The notes: generated by a model from the sequence alone, not told the origin. A stretch of DNA of 64,000 nt from Pacificispira sp033344895 (GCA_965229685.1 OZ245920.1:434001-498000), one strand, 5' to 3'; shown: positions 17,189-26,600, counted from the stretch's first letter. Made by a program: numbers and translations.

Positions 17189-18735
17189 CGGCGGTCATGG
17201 TCGAAGACCGGCCGCTCGTGGTATTTCGTACCGCTGCGGGGCCTCGGATCGGCGGCGGGCATTTGTTCCGCTGCCTGGCGGTGGCCCAGGCGGTGCGGGC
17301 GTTGGGCGCGCGTACTGCCTTTGCGCTCAATGATGCGACCGGCGGCTTGGCATCCGTTGTTGACGGTGAGGTTCGTTTTGTTGAAGCCGGTGATGGAACC
17401 GCCGACTGCGTGGATAGTGGCGGCGAGATTGAACGAATGCTCGCCGGCTTTGAGAAAGTCCCCGACTGGGTCGTGATCGACCACTACAGAAGGGGGACTG
17501 ATTATGAAGAGGCCCTCGGGGAGATTGGCGCGTCGGTTTTATCGATTGACGATCTGTGCCGGTCGCATGCTGCCGGTTTTGTTGTCGATCCGGCGCCAGG
17601 ACCTGATCGCGACCGGTACATCTCTGCTGCGCCGGACTCTTGGCTTCTATTGGGGGCGGAGTTTGCGCCGCTCCGACAATCCTTCATGACTGCACCTGTT
17701 GTTCAAGGCAGCGCAGGTTCGGTTCTGATCGCTTTTGGCGCTGCCGATCCCGATGGTATGACGGTGCGCGCTCTGAATGCGTTGGCCAAGAGACCGAATG
17801 TTCTCCTGGATCGTGAAGTCATCGCGCTGGTCGGGTCAGGGGCTTCGCACAGGCCCGCTGTCGAGGCGGCCGCAGCCGAAATCGGTGCTCGAGTCCTCTG
17901 TGATGTCTCTGATATGAACGGGTTGCTGGCCGGTGTCTCTCTGGCTATCGGTGCCGGCGGCGTGAGCGCGCTTGAACGGTGCTGCATGGGAATTCCCAGT
18001 ATCGTGGTGGAGATCGCCGACAACCAGCGACCGACTATCGATGCCTTGATTGCTGCCGGCGCCGCCTTGGAAATCGGACTTCATGACTTTGAATCAGACC
18101 TTGCCCCGGCGGTGGCGCAGTTGCTGGAGGATACGACCGCCTGGAAAGCCATGTCCCGTGCCGCGCGTGGTTTATGTGACGGTTGGGGAGCGGCGCGGCT
18201 CGCGGATGCAATGCTGCGCCCCATTCGGGATCGGTCCGGTGCGCAGATATTGTGCCGACGGGCTTCCCGTCGGGATGCCGAGCGGTTGTTTGAATGGCAG
18301 AACGAACCGGGCGCGCGTCGCTATGCCCGCAATCCGGAACCTCCCGGGTGGACGGAGCACGAGGCGTGGTTCAATGCCGTAATGGGCGACAGGAACCGGC
18401 TGCTGCTGGTGGTGGAATGCCAGGGTAAACCGGTTGGTATGGTGCGTTACGACTACCTTGGTCCGGGCCGATGCGAGGTGAGCATACTGATCAGCCAGGC
18501 CGCGGTGAACAAGGGGATAGGAGGGGCTGCGCTCTGTGCCGGGGAGCGGGAGGCCTGCCGCACGTTTGCACAATCGGATGACCTGCCGGGAATGGAGTTG
18601 CTTGCCTATGTCGACAATGCCAATACGGCGAGCCGCCGACTATTTCATGCTGCGGGGTACGAACCGGTCGCCGGACAGTCCGGTTGGCACAGCAAATTAT
18701 TGACCTGCGGAAGTTACGCGGAGACAGGAGCCTGA
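17185..18735 (+). CDS. pseG: PseG (UDP-sugar hydrolase) fused to a PseH-like GNAT acetyltransferase
   Basis: 516 residues. Residues 1-350 match PseG, the GT-B-fold hydrolase that releases UDP from UDP-2,4-diacetamido-2,4,6-trideoxy-L-altropyranose: GGGHLFRCLAVAQ with the family His at about 26, DHYRRGTDYE, LSIDDL, and the GAGGVSALERCCMGIPSIVV donor-site loop. Residues 352-516 are a GNAT domain like PseH, the 4-amino acetyltransferase (CRRASRRDAERLFEWQNEPGARRYA, HEAWFNAV, NTASRRLFHAAGYE). The fusion joins two consecutive steps of the pathway. The gene starts with GTG in a GTGA overlap; an ATG four codons later is an alternative start. PseI follows after 1 base. Confidence 0.9.
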   Translation: MTAVMVEDRPLVVFRTAAGPRIGGGHLFRCLAVAQAVRALGARTAFALNDATGGLASVVDGEVRFVEAGDGTADCVDSGGEIERMLAGFEKVPDWVVIDHYRRGTDYEEALGEIGASVLSIDDLCRSHAAGFVVDPAPGPDRDRYISAAPDSWLLLGAEFAPLRQSFMTAPVVQGSAGSVLIAFGAADPDGMTVRALNALAKRPNVLLDREVIALVGSGASHRPAVEAAAAEIGARVLCDVSDMNGLLAGVSLAIGAGGVSALERCCMGIPSIVVEIADNQRPTIDALIAAGAALEIGLHDFESDLAPAVAQLLEDTTAWKAMSRAARGLCDGWGAARLADAMLRPIRDRSGAQILCRRASRRDAERLFEWQNEPGARRYARNPEPPGWTEHEAWFNAVMGDRNRLLLVVECQGKPVGMVRYDYLGPGRCEVSILISQAAVNKGIGGAALCAGEREACRTFAQSDDLPGMELLAYVDNANTASRRLFHAAGYEPVAGQSGWHSKLLTCGSYAETGA

Positions 18736-18736
18736 G

Positions 18737-19804
18737 ATGAAAGAGTTTCAGATCGATGGCCGGTCGATCGGCTTCGGGCACCCTCCCTACGTGATCGCCG
18801 AACTGTCGGGAAATCACAATGGGGATTTGTCGCGCGCTCTGGCATTGGTCGATGCTGCGGCCGAGGCCGGGGCCGATGCCGTGAAGCTTCAGACCTATAC
18901 CGCCGATACGATTACGATAGACCACGACGGCCCGGGCTTCACACTGGAAGGCGGGCTTTGGGACGGGCGTCGCTTGTATGAACTGTATCAGGAAGCTGCG
19001 ACGCCTTGGGAGTGGCACGAAGCCCTGTTCGAGCGTGCACGGACTCACGGCATCGCAGTTTTCTCCTCTCCGTTCGACCATACGGCAGTCGACTTTTTGG
19101 AGGGGCTCGGAGCGCCTGCCTATAAGATCGCCAGCTTTGAAGCCGTGGACACGGATCTGATCGCCAAGGCCGCCGCTACGGGAAAACCCCTCATCATTTC
19201 TACGGGTATGGCGGATCTCAGCGAAATCGCCGAGGCGGTGCAATCGGCACAGGTCCCCGAGAGCGGGGGAGTGGCATTGCTGCATTGCGTCAGCGGCTAC
19301 CCGACGCCGATGAAAGACTGCCATCTGGCGACGATTGGTGAGTTGATGCAAAGGTTCGACGTGCCGATCGGGTTGTCGGATCATAGTCACGGAACCACCG
19401 TACCGATTGCCGCCACTGCATTGGGGGCATGCATCATTGAAAAGCATTTCACCCTGAACCGCGCAGATGGCGGCGTGGATAGCGCGTTTTCTCTGGAGCC
19501 TCATGAGCTTGCGGAACTGGTGCGCGGAACACGGTCCGCCTGGGAGTCGATCGGAAGTCCGGGATTCGGTCTTAAACCGAGTGAAGCCGGAAACCGGCAG
19601 TTGCGGCGTTCGCTGTATGCGGTCAGGCCCATTGCGGCCGGAGAGGTCTTTACCCGGGACAATGTCAGATCGATTCGTCCGGGATACGGCTTGCCTCCGA
19701 AGCGCCTGCACGATGTGCTGGGACGGAAAGCGGCCCGGGACATTGGTTTCGGTGAGCCCATGGCTGCCGAGATGATCCATGGCGGATTGCGAGACGACAC
19801 GTGA
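18737..19804 (+). CDS. pseI: Pseudaminic acid synthase, PseI
   Basis: 355 residues, a complete NeuB-family synthase: a TIM-barrel domain (VIAELSGNHNGDLSRAL at about 19-35, VKLQTYTADT, FSSPFDHTAVDFLE, LLHCVSGYPTP, IGLSDHSHGTTVPIAA, EKHFTLNR) and a C-terminal SAF domain (RRSLYAVRPIAAGEVFTRDN, then RPGYGLPPK). ELSGNHN, rather than EIGxNHN, is characteristic of PseI. It condenses phosphoenolpyruvate with the 6-deoxy AltdiNAc freed by PseG. AGGAG lies about 6 bases before the ATG. Its immediate neighbour is the PseG-PseH fusion, which supplies the substrate. Confidence 0.93.
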   Translation: MKEFQIDGRSIGFGHPPYVIAELSGNHNGDLSRALALVDAAAEAGADAVKLQTYTADTITIDHDGPGFTLEGGLWDGRRLYELYQEAATPWEWHEALFERARTHGIAVFSSPFDHTAVDFLEGLGAPAYKIASFEAVDTDLIAKAAATGKPLIISTGMADLSEIAEAVQSAQVPESGGVALLHCVSGYPTPMKDCHLATIGELMQRFDVPIGLSDHSHGTTVPIAATALGACIIEKHFTLNRADGGVDSAFSLEPHELAELVRGTRSAWESIGSPGFGLKPSEAGNRQLRRSLYAVRPIAAGEVFTRDNVRSIRPGYGLPPKRLHDVLGRKAARDIGFGEPMAAEMIHGGLRDDT

Positions 19805-20676
19805 CACGCCGGTTTCTCTTCACGATTTCACCGGGGCGAAGTGGCCAAGAAAGTCTGACGCGTCTGTTTGAGGCATCTGTCGTTGGGGCGTTTGTCGCCT
19901 TCGAGGAACCGAGCGTCCGGACCAGGCTGCCTGGCAGGCTGGCGAACTGGGAGCGCCGCTTCCGGCGTCGCTTCATCGAAACGCACGAGCTTCTGGGGCG
20001 CGGAGACGTCTTGCGCGCTTTCGATGCCGGGGACGGTGAACAACTGGAAAAATACGCAGCCGCTCGGCTTGCGTGGATCGACCGTCAGTTGGATCGGCGG
20101 AGCGCCAGCATTTATATCGATATCAGCAAGCATTTTCTGCACGGTTTGCACCATCCGACTCTCGCGCAACTGAAGAAGCGCGGCGACTGGCCCGTTTCAA
20201 TGATCCGCCTTGTACGCGATCCCGTCGCAAACATGCGAAGCTATCTGAACCGCAACAAGGATATCAGCTTGGACTACGGGGCGCCGGATTGTCCCTTCAA
20301 CGAGTTGCGTCTCGACACCGCGGAATTGAGCAAAGGCGAGCGCTATCTGCACGCATGGTGTGAAACATATCTACGTGGAGATCGGCTGATCCGGGAGTTT
20401 GATTTGGCTCCTGCCGAGACGATTGCGACGGATGATCTTTCCGACCCGACGGCCGTCGGCGCCCTGCTTGACCGCTTAGGGCTGGCGCATGGTCAGGTCC
20501 CGTTCCTGCCGGCACAGAACACCAATGTCGGAAGGGGATTCCGGCCGACAGAGACGGATTCGAAGGACCTGGAAACGTTCGCGCGATTCATGGAAAAGGT
20601 GCCGCATTCGATACGCGATCGCCTGCCGCTCTCTTTTGCCAGGGCGTCAACTTCCGACGCCATCCCAAAAAGGTAA
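19801..20676 (+). CDS. Sulfotransferase-like protein
   Basis: 291 residues, starting with GTG in a GTGA overlap with pseI. The N-terminus has a PAPS 5'-phosphosulfate-loop-like motif (FTISPGRSGQESLTRLF). A likely 3'-phosphate-binding segment follows at MIRLVRDPVANMRSYLNR, about 145 residues later, which is the spacing seen in P-loop sulfotransferases. Basic residues are abundant. It may sulfate a sugar hydroxyl in the glycan made here, but the substrate is unknown and some proteins of this type have lost activity. A second sulfotransferase-like gene lies at 29518-30486. Confidence 0.65.
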   Translation: MTRRFLFTISPGRSGQESLTRLFEASVVGAFVAFEEPSVRTRLPGRLANWERRFRRRFIETHELLGRGDVLRAFDAGDGEQLEKYAAARLAWIDRQLDRRSASIYIDISKHFLHGLHHPTLAQLKKRGDWPVSMIRLVRDPVANMRSYLNRNKDISLDYGAPDCPFNELRLDTAELSKGERYLHAWCETYLRGDRLIREFDLAPAETIATDDLSDPTAVGALLDRLGLAHGQVPFLPAQNTNVGRGFRPTETDSKDLETFARFMEKVPHSIRDRLPLSFARASTSDAIPKR

Positions 20677-20686
20677 CAAGCGAACT

Positions 20687-21691
20687 ATGTTGGCGCTGAA
20701 ATTAATGATCCCGGGATATCGCGCACGATGGGTTCGACGTGCGACGGTCTTCCTTCGCGAACTTCGGTCGGTATGTGACACATTCCGGTTTGAAGATGGC
20801 GAGAATGGTCCCGTTGCCAGAAATGCCCAGGGTCTGATGCTTCACGGCGTCGCCACGCCAGGCAAGGATATGGAACTCTACCGTCTGCTTCGGAACGATC
20901 TGCCTCACAATCTGGCGCCACAACATTTCCGGCTCGCGCGCGACATCGTGACACGATATGTGTTTCCGCATTTGCGCCCTGATCTTGGCCCGAAACTGGC
21001 TGCCGGTGACCCGGCGGAGGCCGCCGCGATGGTAGGGTTCCACGGCCAGCAGAAGGACGGCGTGGACGATATTGAAGATGCTGTGTTGCGGGATGTCTAC
21101 CGTACGGCCTTCAGCTCGACAGCCTCGGACGTCATCATCGATTGCGGCGCCTTTATAGGGATTGGTGCGGCCGCCGTCGGCCCGTCGCTGCATGAGGGGC
21201 GGCTCATCGCACTGGAGGCCGATGCGCGCAACGTCGCGTTACTGGAGCGCAATACGCGAGAGAACGGGCTCGAGCGTGTTGATGTTCTGCACCGGGCCAT
21301 CTGGTGCGAACACGGGCGAGTGCTGGATCTCGCCACAGGTGAGGCACAGGCGAACACACTCCGCCACGACGTTTTTGATGGCGGTAACAGGCAGCCGGTA
21401 GAAACCGCTAGTATTGACGGCCTTGTGTCGGAGCATGGCTTGGAGAAAGTCGACATGCTTTCCTTTACCGTCAACGGTGCCGAAGTTGAGGCACTGGACG
21501 GAGCAAAGGATACACTCGCCGAGTTCCGTCCTCGGATCCGGCTTGCAGGGTGGTATCGCCGGGACGGTCATAGTGTTGCGGATTTGTGCCGCCCGCGGCT
21601 GGAGGCCGCCGGATACCATGTCCATGTCGGACGAAAGCTGGGAGTGCTGGCCCTACCGGCTGAGCAGGTTCCGGAAAGGTCGCGCTCGTGA
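20687..21691 (+). CDS. FkbM-family methyltransferase
   Basis: 334 residues from the ATG at 20687. The frame is open further upstream but would overlap the sulfotransferase gene by almost 190 bases. The C-terminal 210 residues carry the FkbM pattern: SDVIIDCGAFIGIGAAAVG (SAM loop), LIALEADARNVALLERN, VDVLHRAIW, and VETASIDGLVSEHGLEKVDML followed by NGAEVEALDGA. These enzymes methylate hydroxyl groups of sugars and natural products. With the TylF-type enzyme at 11704 it is the second candidate O-methyltransferase of the locus. The final codons overlap the next start by GTGA. Confidence 0.8.
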   Translation: MLALKLMIPGYRARWVRRATVFLRELRSVCDTFRFEDGENGPVARNAQGLMLHGVATPGKDMELYRLLRNDLPHNLAPQHFRLARDIVTRYVFPHLRPDLGPKLAAGDPAEAAAMVGFHGQQKDGVDDIEDAVLRDVYRTAFSSTASDVIIDCGAFIGIGAAAVGPSLHEGRLIALEADARNVALLERNTRENGLERVDVLHRAIWCEHGRVLDLATGEAQANTLRHDVFDGGNRQPVETASIDGLVSEHGLEKVDMLSFTVNGAEVEALDGAKDTLAEFRPRIRLAGWYRRDGHSVADLCRPRLEAAGYHVHVGRKLGVLALPAEQVPERSRS

Positions 21692-23532
21692 TCGGTCTTT
21701 TCGGAGAGTTCAATTCGGGGGGGCTGGAAGCGCCGCTGCTATCTGAAATTCGCGCCACCATGCCGGGTGGGCTCGGAACGTCCCTTGCTTCCGGGCCGCA
21801 TGCCGGGCTGGGCGCACACTATCATTCGACGGGCGGATATGGCGGAGTATATGAGGCGGGTGACCTGCAGGTGGCCGCGGTCGGCCTGATTCATGACCCC
21901 GACTCGTTGATCGATGCGCCTGACAGTGACATCGCATCACTGATCGCGCGGCTGTATGAGAAGGGTTGTCTTGATCGGCTGTCCCGGGCGAATGGCGCCT
22001 TCGCGGCCGCGATCTTCGATGCGGAACGTCGTCATCTCGTGCTCGTCACGGACCGATTGGCAAGTTATCCGATTCATCTCGCGCGCCGGGGTACGGGATG
22101 GGTCTTCGCGACGTCGATCCTGGCCTTGGTGAAATCCGGGGCGGTGGCTGCCCGAACTGCGAAGGATGGGTTGGCCCAACTGTTCACGATGCAGCGGACG
22201 GTGGGCCGAACGACAAACATTGCCGGATTGGAAGCGCTTCCGGCCGCAACGATTACCACATTGTCCGGAACGAACCGCCAGGAGGACGCATATTGGCGTC
22301 TTGCCTGGAACAGTAACGGGAACCGGGCTGAGTTGCCGGAACGTCTGGCGGAGGCGCTGAAGGCGGCCGTGGCACGACAAACCGAAGGCCCGTCTCCCGC
22401 TCTTCTGCTCTCTGGTGGGATAGATAGCCGTCTCGTGCTTGCTGCTGCGCCGCGTGGGCGACTGACTTGCTGGACGACTGCCAGTTTTGCCGACAACCCC
22501 GAACTGGATATTGCGCGGCGCACGGCCGAGGTTTTCGATGCGCCGTTCCGACCCGCTTTGGTGGAGCCCGGGGAAACTCTTCACTTTCTGGAAAACGAGG
22601 TGCGGACCAATAACGGCCTGTATCCGGCCTCACTTCCTATTGGTGCGTTCATGCCCCGCGTCGGGGCGGAACACGCGACTGCGCTGACAGGGCATGGGCT
22701 GGATTACACGCTGCGCGGCTATTATCTGCCAGCGCGTTTCCTCACCGTGGCCGGAAGCAAGACACGTTTGCCAATGCTGCGTGAGGTGCCCGCGCGACCG
22801 GACGCTGAGTATGTACTGCGCAATCTTCGCCAGGGGCCGCCGCAAACGACCCTGGACGCGATCATTCGTCCGCAGGCCAAGAGACGATGGTATGACAGCC
22901 AAATCGAAGCAATGTCTTCGGTTCTGGAGCCACATCTTGCGTCTGATGAGCCTGTGAATGCCTGGGACGCCTTTATCCTGCATGCCTTGTCGAAACACTA
23001 CGCGTTTACGGGCATGATGTCTGTGAGGGCGTACTGCCATCTGAACCTGCCGGCTTTTGACCGTGACGTGTTCGATGTCTATTTGAGCATGAGCCCATCC
23101 GAAAGGGTGGGAGCTGAGGTGGTTCGAAAGGCCCTTAAGCTCCTGTCACCGCAAATCGCGAAGCTAGCGAATGCGAATTCCGGATTTCGGGCGGATCTGC
23201 CGCTCTGGACCGAAACAGCGGCGGTCCTGGCCAGGGCGGCCGCACGCAAGGTCGGCCTTGCAAGGCGTCCTGAGAAGCCGAGCGCCTATCATTCCACGGG
23301 GTCATGGCAGTCGACGCGCGAATTGTTCGCCCATGAACCTGGATATAGGCGGCGGTTTCTGGAAATCCGGGGCCGCCTGGACAGTCTGACGATGGGCGTT
23401 CTGGAGCCAGACATGCTGGCCAGGTTGATTGATGAGCATCTGGAGGGGCGCGCAGGACATACCAAGCTTCTGCGGCAGTTGCTGAGTCACGACGCCTGGG
23501 TTCGGGAATATGGAATTGCCGGGCATGACTGA
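21688..23532 (+). CDS. Asparagine-synthetase-like amidotransferase lacking the N-terminal cysteine
   Basis: 614 residues. Residues 1-200 follow the class II glutaminase fold (GLFGEFNSGG ... VLVTDRLASYPIHLA), but the nucleophilic Cys2 is replaced: the protein starts Met-Ile-Gly. Glutamine-dependent activity is therefore unlikely unless the true start differs. Residues 235-590 are the ATP-pyrophosphatase synthetase domain with the P-loop PALLLSGGIDSRLVLAA. Such enzymes in polysaccharide loci amidate carboxyl groups or form amide or amidine links. Candidate substrates here are the uronic acid from the WlbA/B/C pathway or a nonulosonic acid; that is inference. GTG start in a 4-base overlap. Confidence 0.8.
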   Translation: MIGLFGEFNSGGLEAPLLSEIRATMPGGLGTSLASGPHAGLGAHYHSTGGYGGVYEAGDLQVAAVGLIHDPDSLIDAPDSDIASLIARLYEKGCLDRLSRANGAFAAAIFDAERRHLVLVTDRLASYPIHLARRGTGWVFATSILALVKSGAVAARTAKDGLAQLFTMQRTVGRTTNIAGLEALPAATITTLSGTNRQEDAYWRLAWNSNGNRAELPERLAEALKAAVARQTEGPSPALLLSGGIDSRLVLAAAPRGRLTCWTTASFADNPELDIARRTAEVFDAPFRPALVEPGETLHFLENEVRTNNGLYPASLPIGAFMPRVGAEHATALTGHGLDYTLRGYYLPARFLTVAGSKTRLPMLREVPARPDAEYVLRNLRQGPPQTTLDAIIRPQAKRRWYDSQIEAMSSVLEPHLASDEPVNAWDAFILHALSKHYAFTGMMSVRAYCHLNLPAFDRDVFDVYLSMSPSERVGAEVVRKALKLLSPQIAKLANANSGFRADLPLWTETAAVLARAAARKVGLARRPEKPSAYHSTGSWQSTRELFAHEPGYRRRFLEIRGRLDSLTMGVLEPDMLARLIDEHLEGRAGHTKLLRQLLSHDAWVREYGIAGHD

Positions 23533-24853
23533 GACCTTCGCCTATAGTTTGGTTGTCGATTCCGACCTTTCCGAATTCCTTCCCGAGATCGAGTTCGTGT
23601 TCGACTTTCTGGACGAAACCTATGGGCTTGTTCGGGTAGCGGAGGCGGATCGCAAGGTCCAGTACGGGGGAAGACCCAACCAGTCCGCCGCCGGCACCCT
23701 CTTCATTCCAGCGGCGCTCTTCAGTCAGGGAGTTTCTACGGATGAACAGGGCATCTGGCCGAAGGTCGATGCATTGCGGAAACTGGAGGACGGGGGAACC
23801 TTTCTGCCCGGCCGGGAAGGCAGGGTCGATTACGACGCGCCCGGTCTCATTTTCCACCAGTTGTCGCGCATTGAGGAGCGGGTCCCGGCAGAACACGACA
23901 GTTATGACAGATTTCCCTTCGATCAGACGCTTGCGGCACGGATAGGGCGTTACGATGATCCGTTGGCTGATCGGGCGGCAATGGATCTCGCCCGGGCGAT
24001 TACGGGCGATCCCGCCCGGCTTCCGCTTGGCGAATACAAGGTCATGTTGACTCATGACGTCGACAAGCTGCGCGGCTACAACTACGCCCACGAGCCAATT
24101 CGCTATGCTTTGGGCGACGTGTTGAAACGCGCAGAACCGGGGCGAGCGCTTAAGCGCCTTTACCGCGGATACTTTGCGGGACTGCCCTGGAGCAGTTTGA
24201 ATGAGATGATGAGTCTGTCCGAGGCACATGGCGTAAAGAGCGAATTCTATTTCATCGGCCCTTCCCTGTTGGCGCAAGACACGCCCTACGGGGTGACCAT
24301 GCCCGATTTGGTGAAGCGGGCCGCCGACGCGATCCGGAAGCGTGGGCATATCATCGGCTTTCATCCAGGTCACCGGACATGCCGGGATCAGGATGCGTGG
24401 TTGCGTCAGAAAGCAGCGCTGGAAGATTTGGTTGGCGGACCACTTACACGCGGAAGGCAGCATCGGCTGGAGTACGATTTTTCCATTACGCCGGATATCT
24501 GGGACGCTGCCGGGATGGAAATGGATTGCACGCCGGCCTTTCCCCAGGCGACGGGGTTCCGGACGGGCAGTTGCCGACCGCATCGCGCCTACAGCCTGAG
24601 ACAGCGCCGTGCCCTCGGTCTGCGATTGGTCAGTACGCCGATTCAGGATTTCGCCTATTTCAGCAATGGAAAATATCGGGACCTGAGTTGCCAGGAAGCA
24701 CTGGAAGAGGCCTCTTCCGCCATCAATGTCTGCCGCCGCTATCGCGGCACCTTGAGTGTTTTGCAGCACCTTGGCCAGGTTACCGAACCGGCGCGCGGCT
24801 TCTATCGAGAACTGGTTGGTCTGTGTTTCGGTGATTCTCGGGGAACTGCCTGA
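23525..24853 (+). CDS. Polysaccharide-deacetylase-like protein (long form)
   Basis: 442 residues from the ATG at 23525; an ATG at 23510 is also in frame. After an N-terminal region of about 165 residues comes a NodB-homology core beginning VMLTHDVDKLRGYNY at about residue 172, where the Asp pair would be the metal and base residues. It continues through KSEFYFIGPSLLAQ and RKRGHIIGFHPGHRTC. No signal peptide is seen, so the enzyme appears cytoplasmic. It probably hydrolyses an N- or O-acyl group on a sugar, or is a non-hydrolytic relative. It overlaps genes on both sides (8 bases and 1 base) and sits directly before a second protein of the same fold. Confidence 0.72.
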   Translation: MTETFAYSLVVDSDLSEFLPEIEFVFDFLDETYGLVRVAEADRKVQYGGRPNQSAAGTLFIPAALFSQGVSTDEQGIWPKVDALRKLEDGGTFLPGREGRVDYDAPGLIFHQLSRIEERVPAEHDSYDRFPFDQTLAARIGRYDDPLADRAAMDLARAITGDPARLPLGEYKVMLTHDVDKLRGYNYAHEPIRYALGDVLKRAEPGRALKRLYRGYFAGLPWSSLNEMMSLSEAHGVKSEFYFIGPSLLAQDTPYGVTMPDLVKRAADAIRKRGHIIGFHPGHRTCRDQDAWLRQKAALEDLVGGPLTRGRQHRLEYDFSITPDIWDAAGMEMDCTPAFPQATGFRTGSCRPHRAYSLRQRRALGLRLVSTPIQDFAYFSNGKYRDLSCQEALEEASSAINVCRRYRGTLSVLQHLGQVTEPARGFYRELVGLCFGDSRGTA

Positions 24854-25605
24854 TGGCGCAGGATTTCACGCGGGCGGGCTACAGAGCGTTGCTGGAGGCC
24901 CTGCTGCAACGTGGCTATCGCGTTTGCGGTTATGACGATGTGGTTCCTCAGAATCAGGATTTGATCCTGCGGCACGATATTGATTTCTGGCCAGAACCCG
25001 CTCTGGCCATGAGTGAGATCGAGCGTGATCTCGGTGTTCGAGCCTTCTATTTCATGCTGACCTCCTCGCCCGCCTATAGCATCGAATCCAATGAAACCCG
25101 GACGGTCATCGACAGGCTCCAGCAGGACGGGCATGTCGTCGCGCTGCATTTTGACGCTGCCCGATATCCGGCGCGGATCGATGCACTTGACGCAGCCGTG
25201 GAAGAGGAATGTGCCAGGCTTGAAGATGTCACGAAGACATACGTCCCAGTGGTGAGTTTTCATCGTCCGTCCCGGCCGTTACTTTCCCACAACGCGCCAT
25301 TGGCAGGCCGGCCGCATGCCTATCAAGACCGCTTTTTCAAGGACATCGGGTATTGCAGCGATTCACGTGGCCTGTGGCGGTTCGGACCGCCCTTGAGTCA
25401 TGAAGCTGTAGGCAGGAAAACCGCGCTGCAGCTGCTTACTCACCCCATCTGGTGGGCGCACGATGACGGCGGCGACCGGGAAGCTGCGTTGCGCAGACTG
25501 GTCGACGTCAAAGGGCCGCAGTCTGTCAACTTGATCGCGGATACTGTCACGGGCTATGACCCGGATACCGGAACCATCTCTGACCAGTCAGGAATCGATA
25601 AATGA
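24853..25605 (+). CDS. Polysaccharide-deacetylase-like protein (short form)
   Basis: 250 residues, starting in a TGATG overlap with the longer deacetylase-like gene. The motif LILRHDIDFWPEPALAM at about residues 35-51 is the NodB motif-1 analogue (Asp-x-Asp). The strand AFYFMLTSSPAYS, the histidine-containing HVVALHFDAARYP and the motif VVSFHRPSRPLLS follow. The two adjacent deacetylase-fold proteins may form a heteromer or act on different acyl positions. No membrane or signal sequence. The next gene overlaps by ATGA. Confidence 0.7.
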   Translation: MAQDFTRAGYRALLEALLQRGYRVCGYDDVVPQNQDLILRHDIDFWPEPALAMSEIERDLGVRAFYFMLTSSPAYSIESNETRTVIDRLQQDGHVVALHFDAARYPARIDALDAAVEEECARLEDVTKTYVPVVSFHRPSRPLLSHNAPLAGRPHAYQDRFFKDIGYCSDSRGLWRFGPPLSHEAVGRKTALQLLTHPIWWAHDDGGDREAALRRLVDVKGPQSVNLIADTVTGYDPDTGTISDQSGIDK

Positions 25606-26600
25606 GCAATTCGGCCTCGGTGGGCGTCCTTGGGACCGGGTATTGGGGAAAGAACCTGCTACGGAATCTCGACGCACTGGGTGCGCTTTCGGCGTTCTCC
25701 GACACGGATACCGGCGCGTTGGAAATGCATGCCGGTACCTACCCCGACGCGCGTGCCTATACCTCTGCGCAAGAGCTGTTGGCTGATCGTTCGCTAACGG
25801 CGGTCGCGATCTCAACGCCCGCTGCAACCCATGGAGATCTCGTCGAGGCTGCCCTGACGGCCGGCAAGGATGTCTTTGTCGAAAAACCGCTATGTCTTGA
25901 TCTGGATCAGGCCCATCGGCTTGATGAATTGGCCCAGTCCGGTGGACGGGTACTGATGATCGGCCATCTGCTGCTGTATCATCCTGCCTTCATTGCCGTT
26001 CAGGAGAGTGTTGCGCGCGGCGATATCGGGCGCCTTCGCTATATCTATTCCAACCGTGCTTCGCTTGGAAAAATCCGGCGCGAGGAAAACGCGCTCTGGT
26101 CGTTTGCACCGCATGATATCTCCATGATGCTGGCCCTGACGGGGCGGCTGCCCGAACGCGTTGTTTGCAATGGCGAGGCATGGCTAAGCCCGAATGTCGC
26201 GGATATGAGCCTTAGCCATTTTGATTTCGGGGAACATCTGCAGGGACATATCTTTGTCAGTTGGATGCACCCGTTCAAGGATCACCGATTGGTGGTCGTC
26301 GGGGAGGACGGGATGATCGTCTTCAACGACACTTTGGCCGGGGACCAGAAGGTGTTGCGCTATCCGCACCGGCTGGCCTGGGACGGTGTGCTGCCGATGC
26401 TGGAAAAAGCGGAAGCCGTACCGGTCCCCTATCGCGCGGACGAACCCTTGGCTGAGGAAATGAGGCATTTCCTGGACTGTTGCGAGACACGGGCGCGTCC
26501 CCGCACGGATGCAACAGAGGCGATCGGGGTGCTTTCCGTTTTGGATATGTGTCAGCGTGCGATGACCTCCGGCACCCCATTGGAGCGGGCCGCGGAATGA
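25602..26600 (+). CDS. wlbA: WlbA-like UDP-N-acetylglucosaminuronate 3-dehydrogenase (Gfo/Idh/MocA family)
   Basis: 332 residues. Rossmann motif VGVLGTGYWGKNLLRNL at the start, VEKPLCLDLDQAH, MIGHLLLYHPA, and a substrate-domain segment LWSFAPHDISMMLALTG. The gene is followed by a hexapeptide acetyltransferase and a DegT aminotransferase, the same trio as Bordetella WlbA/WlbB/WlbC and Pseudomonas WbpB/D/E. WlbA oxidises C3 of UDP-GlcNAc uronic acid. No UDP-GlcNAc 6-dehydrogenase (WbpA) is seen in the window, so the uronic acid must come from a gene elsewhere. Overlaps both neighbours by 4 bases. Confidence 0.85.
   Translation: MSNSASVGVLGTGYWGKNLLRNLDALGALSAFSDTDTGALEMHAGTYPDARAYTSAQELLADRSLTAVAISTPAATHGDLVEAALTAGKDVFVEKPLCLDLDQAHRLDELAQSGGRVLMIGHLLLYHPAFIAVQESVARGDIGRLRYIYSNRASLGKIRREENALWSFAPHDISMMLALTGRLPERVVCNGEAWLSPNVADMSLSHFDFGEHLQGHIFVSWMHPFKDHRLVVVGEDGMIVFNDTLAGDQKVLRYPHRLAWDGVLPMLEKAEAVPVPYRADEPLAEEMRHFLDCCETRARPRTDATEAIGVLSVLDMCQRAMTSGTPLERAAE

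Noticed and set aside
23135..24769. 544-codon open frame on the - strand
   Set aside because: It is antisense to the asparagine-synthetase-like and deacetylase-like genes, which carry recognised motifs and overlapping starts; the antisense product shows none.
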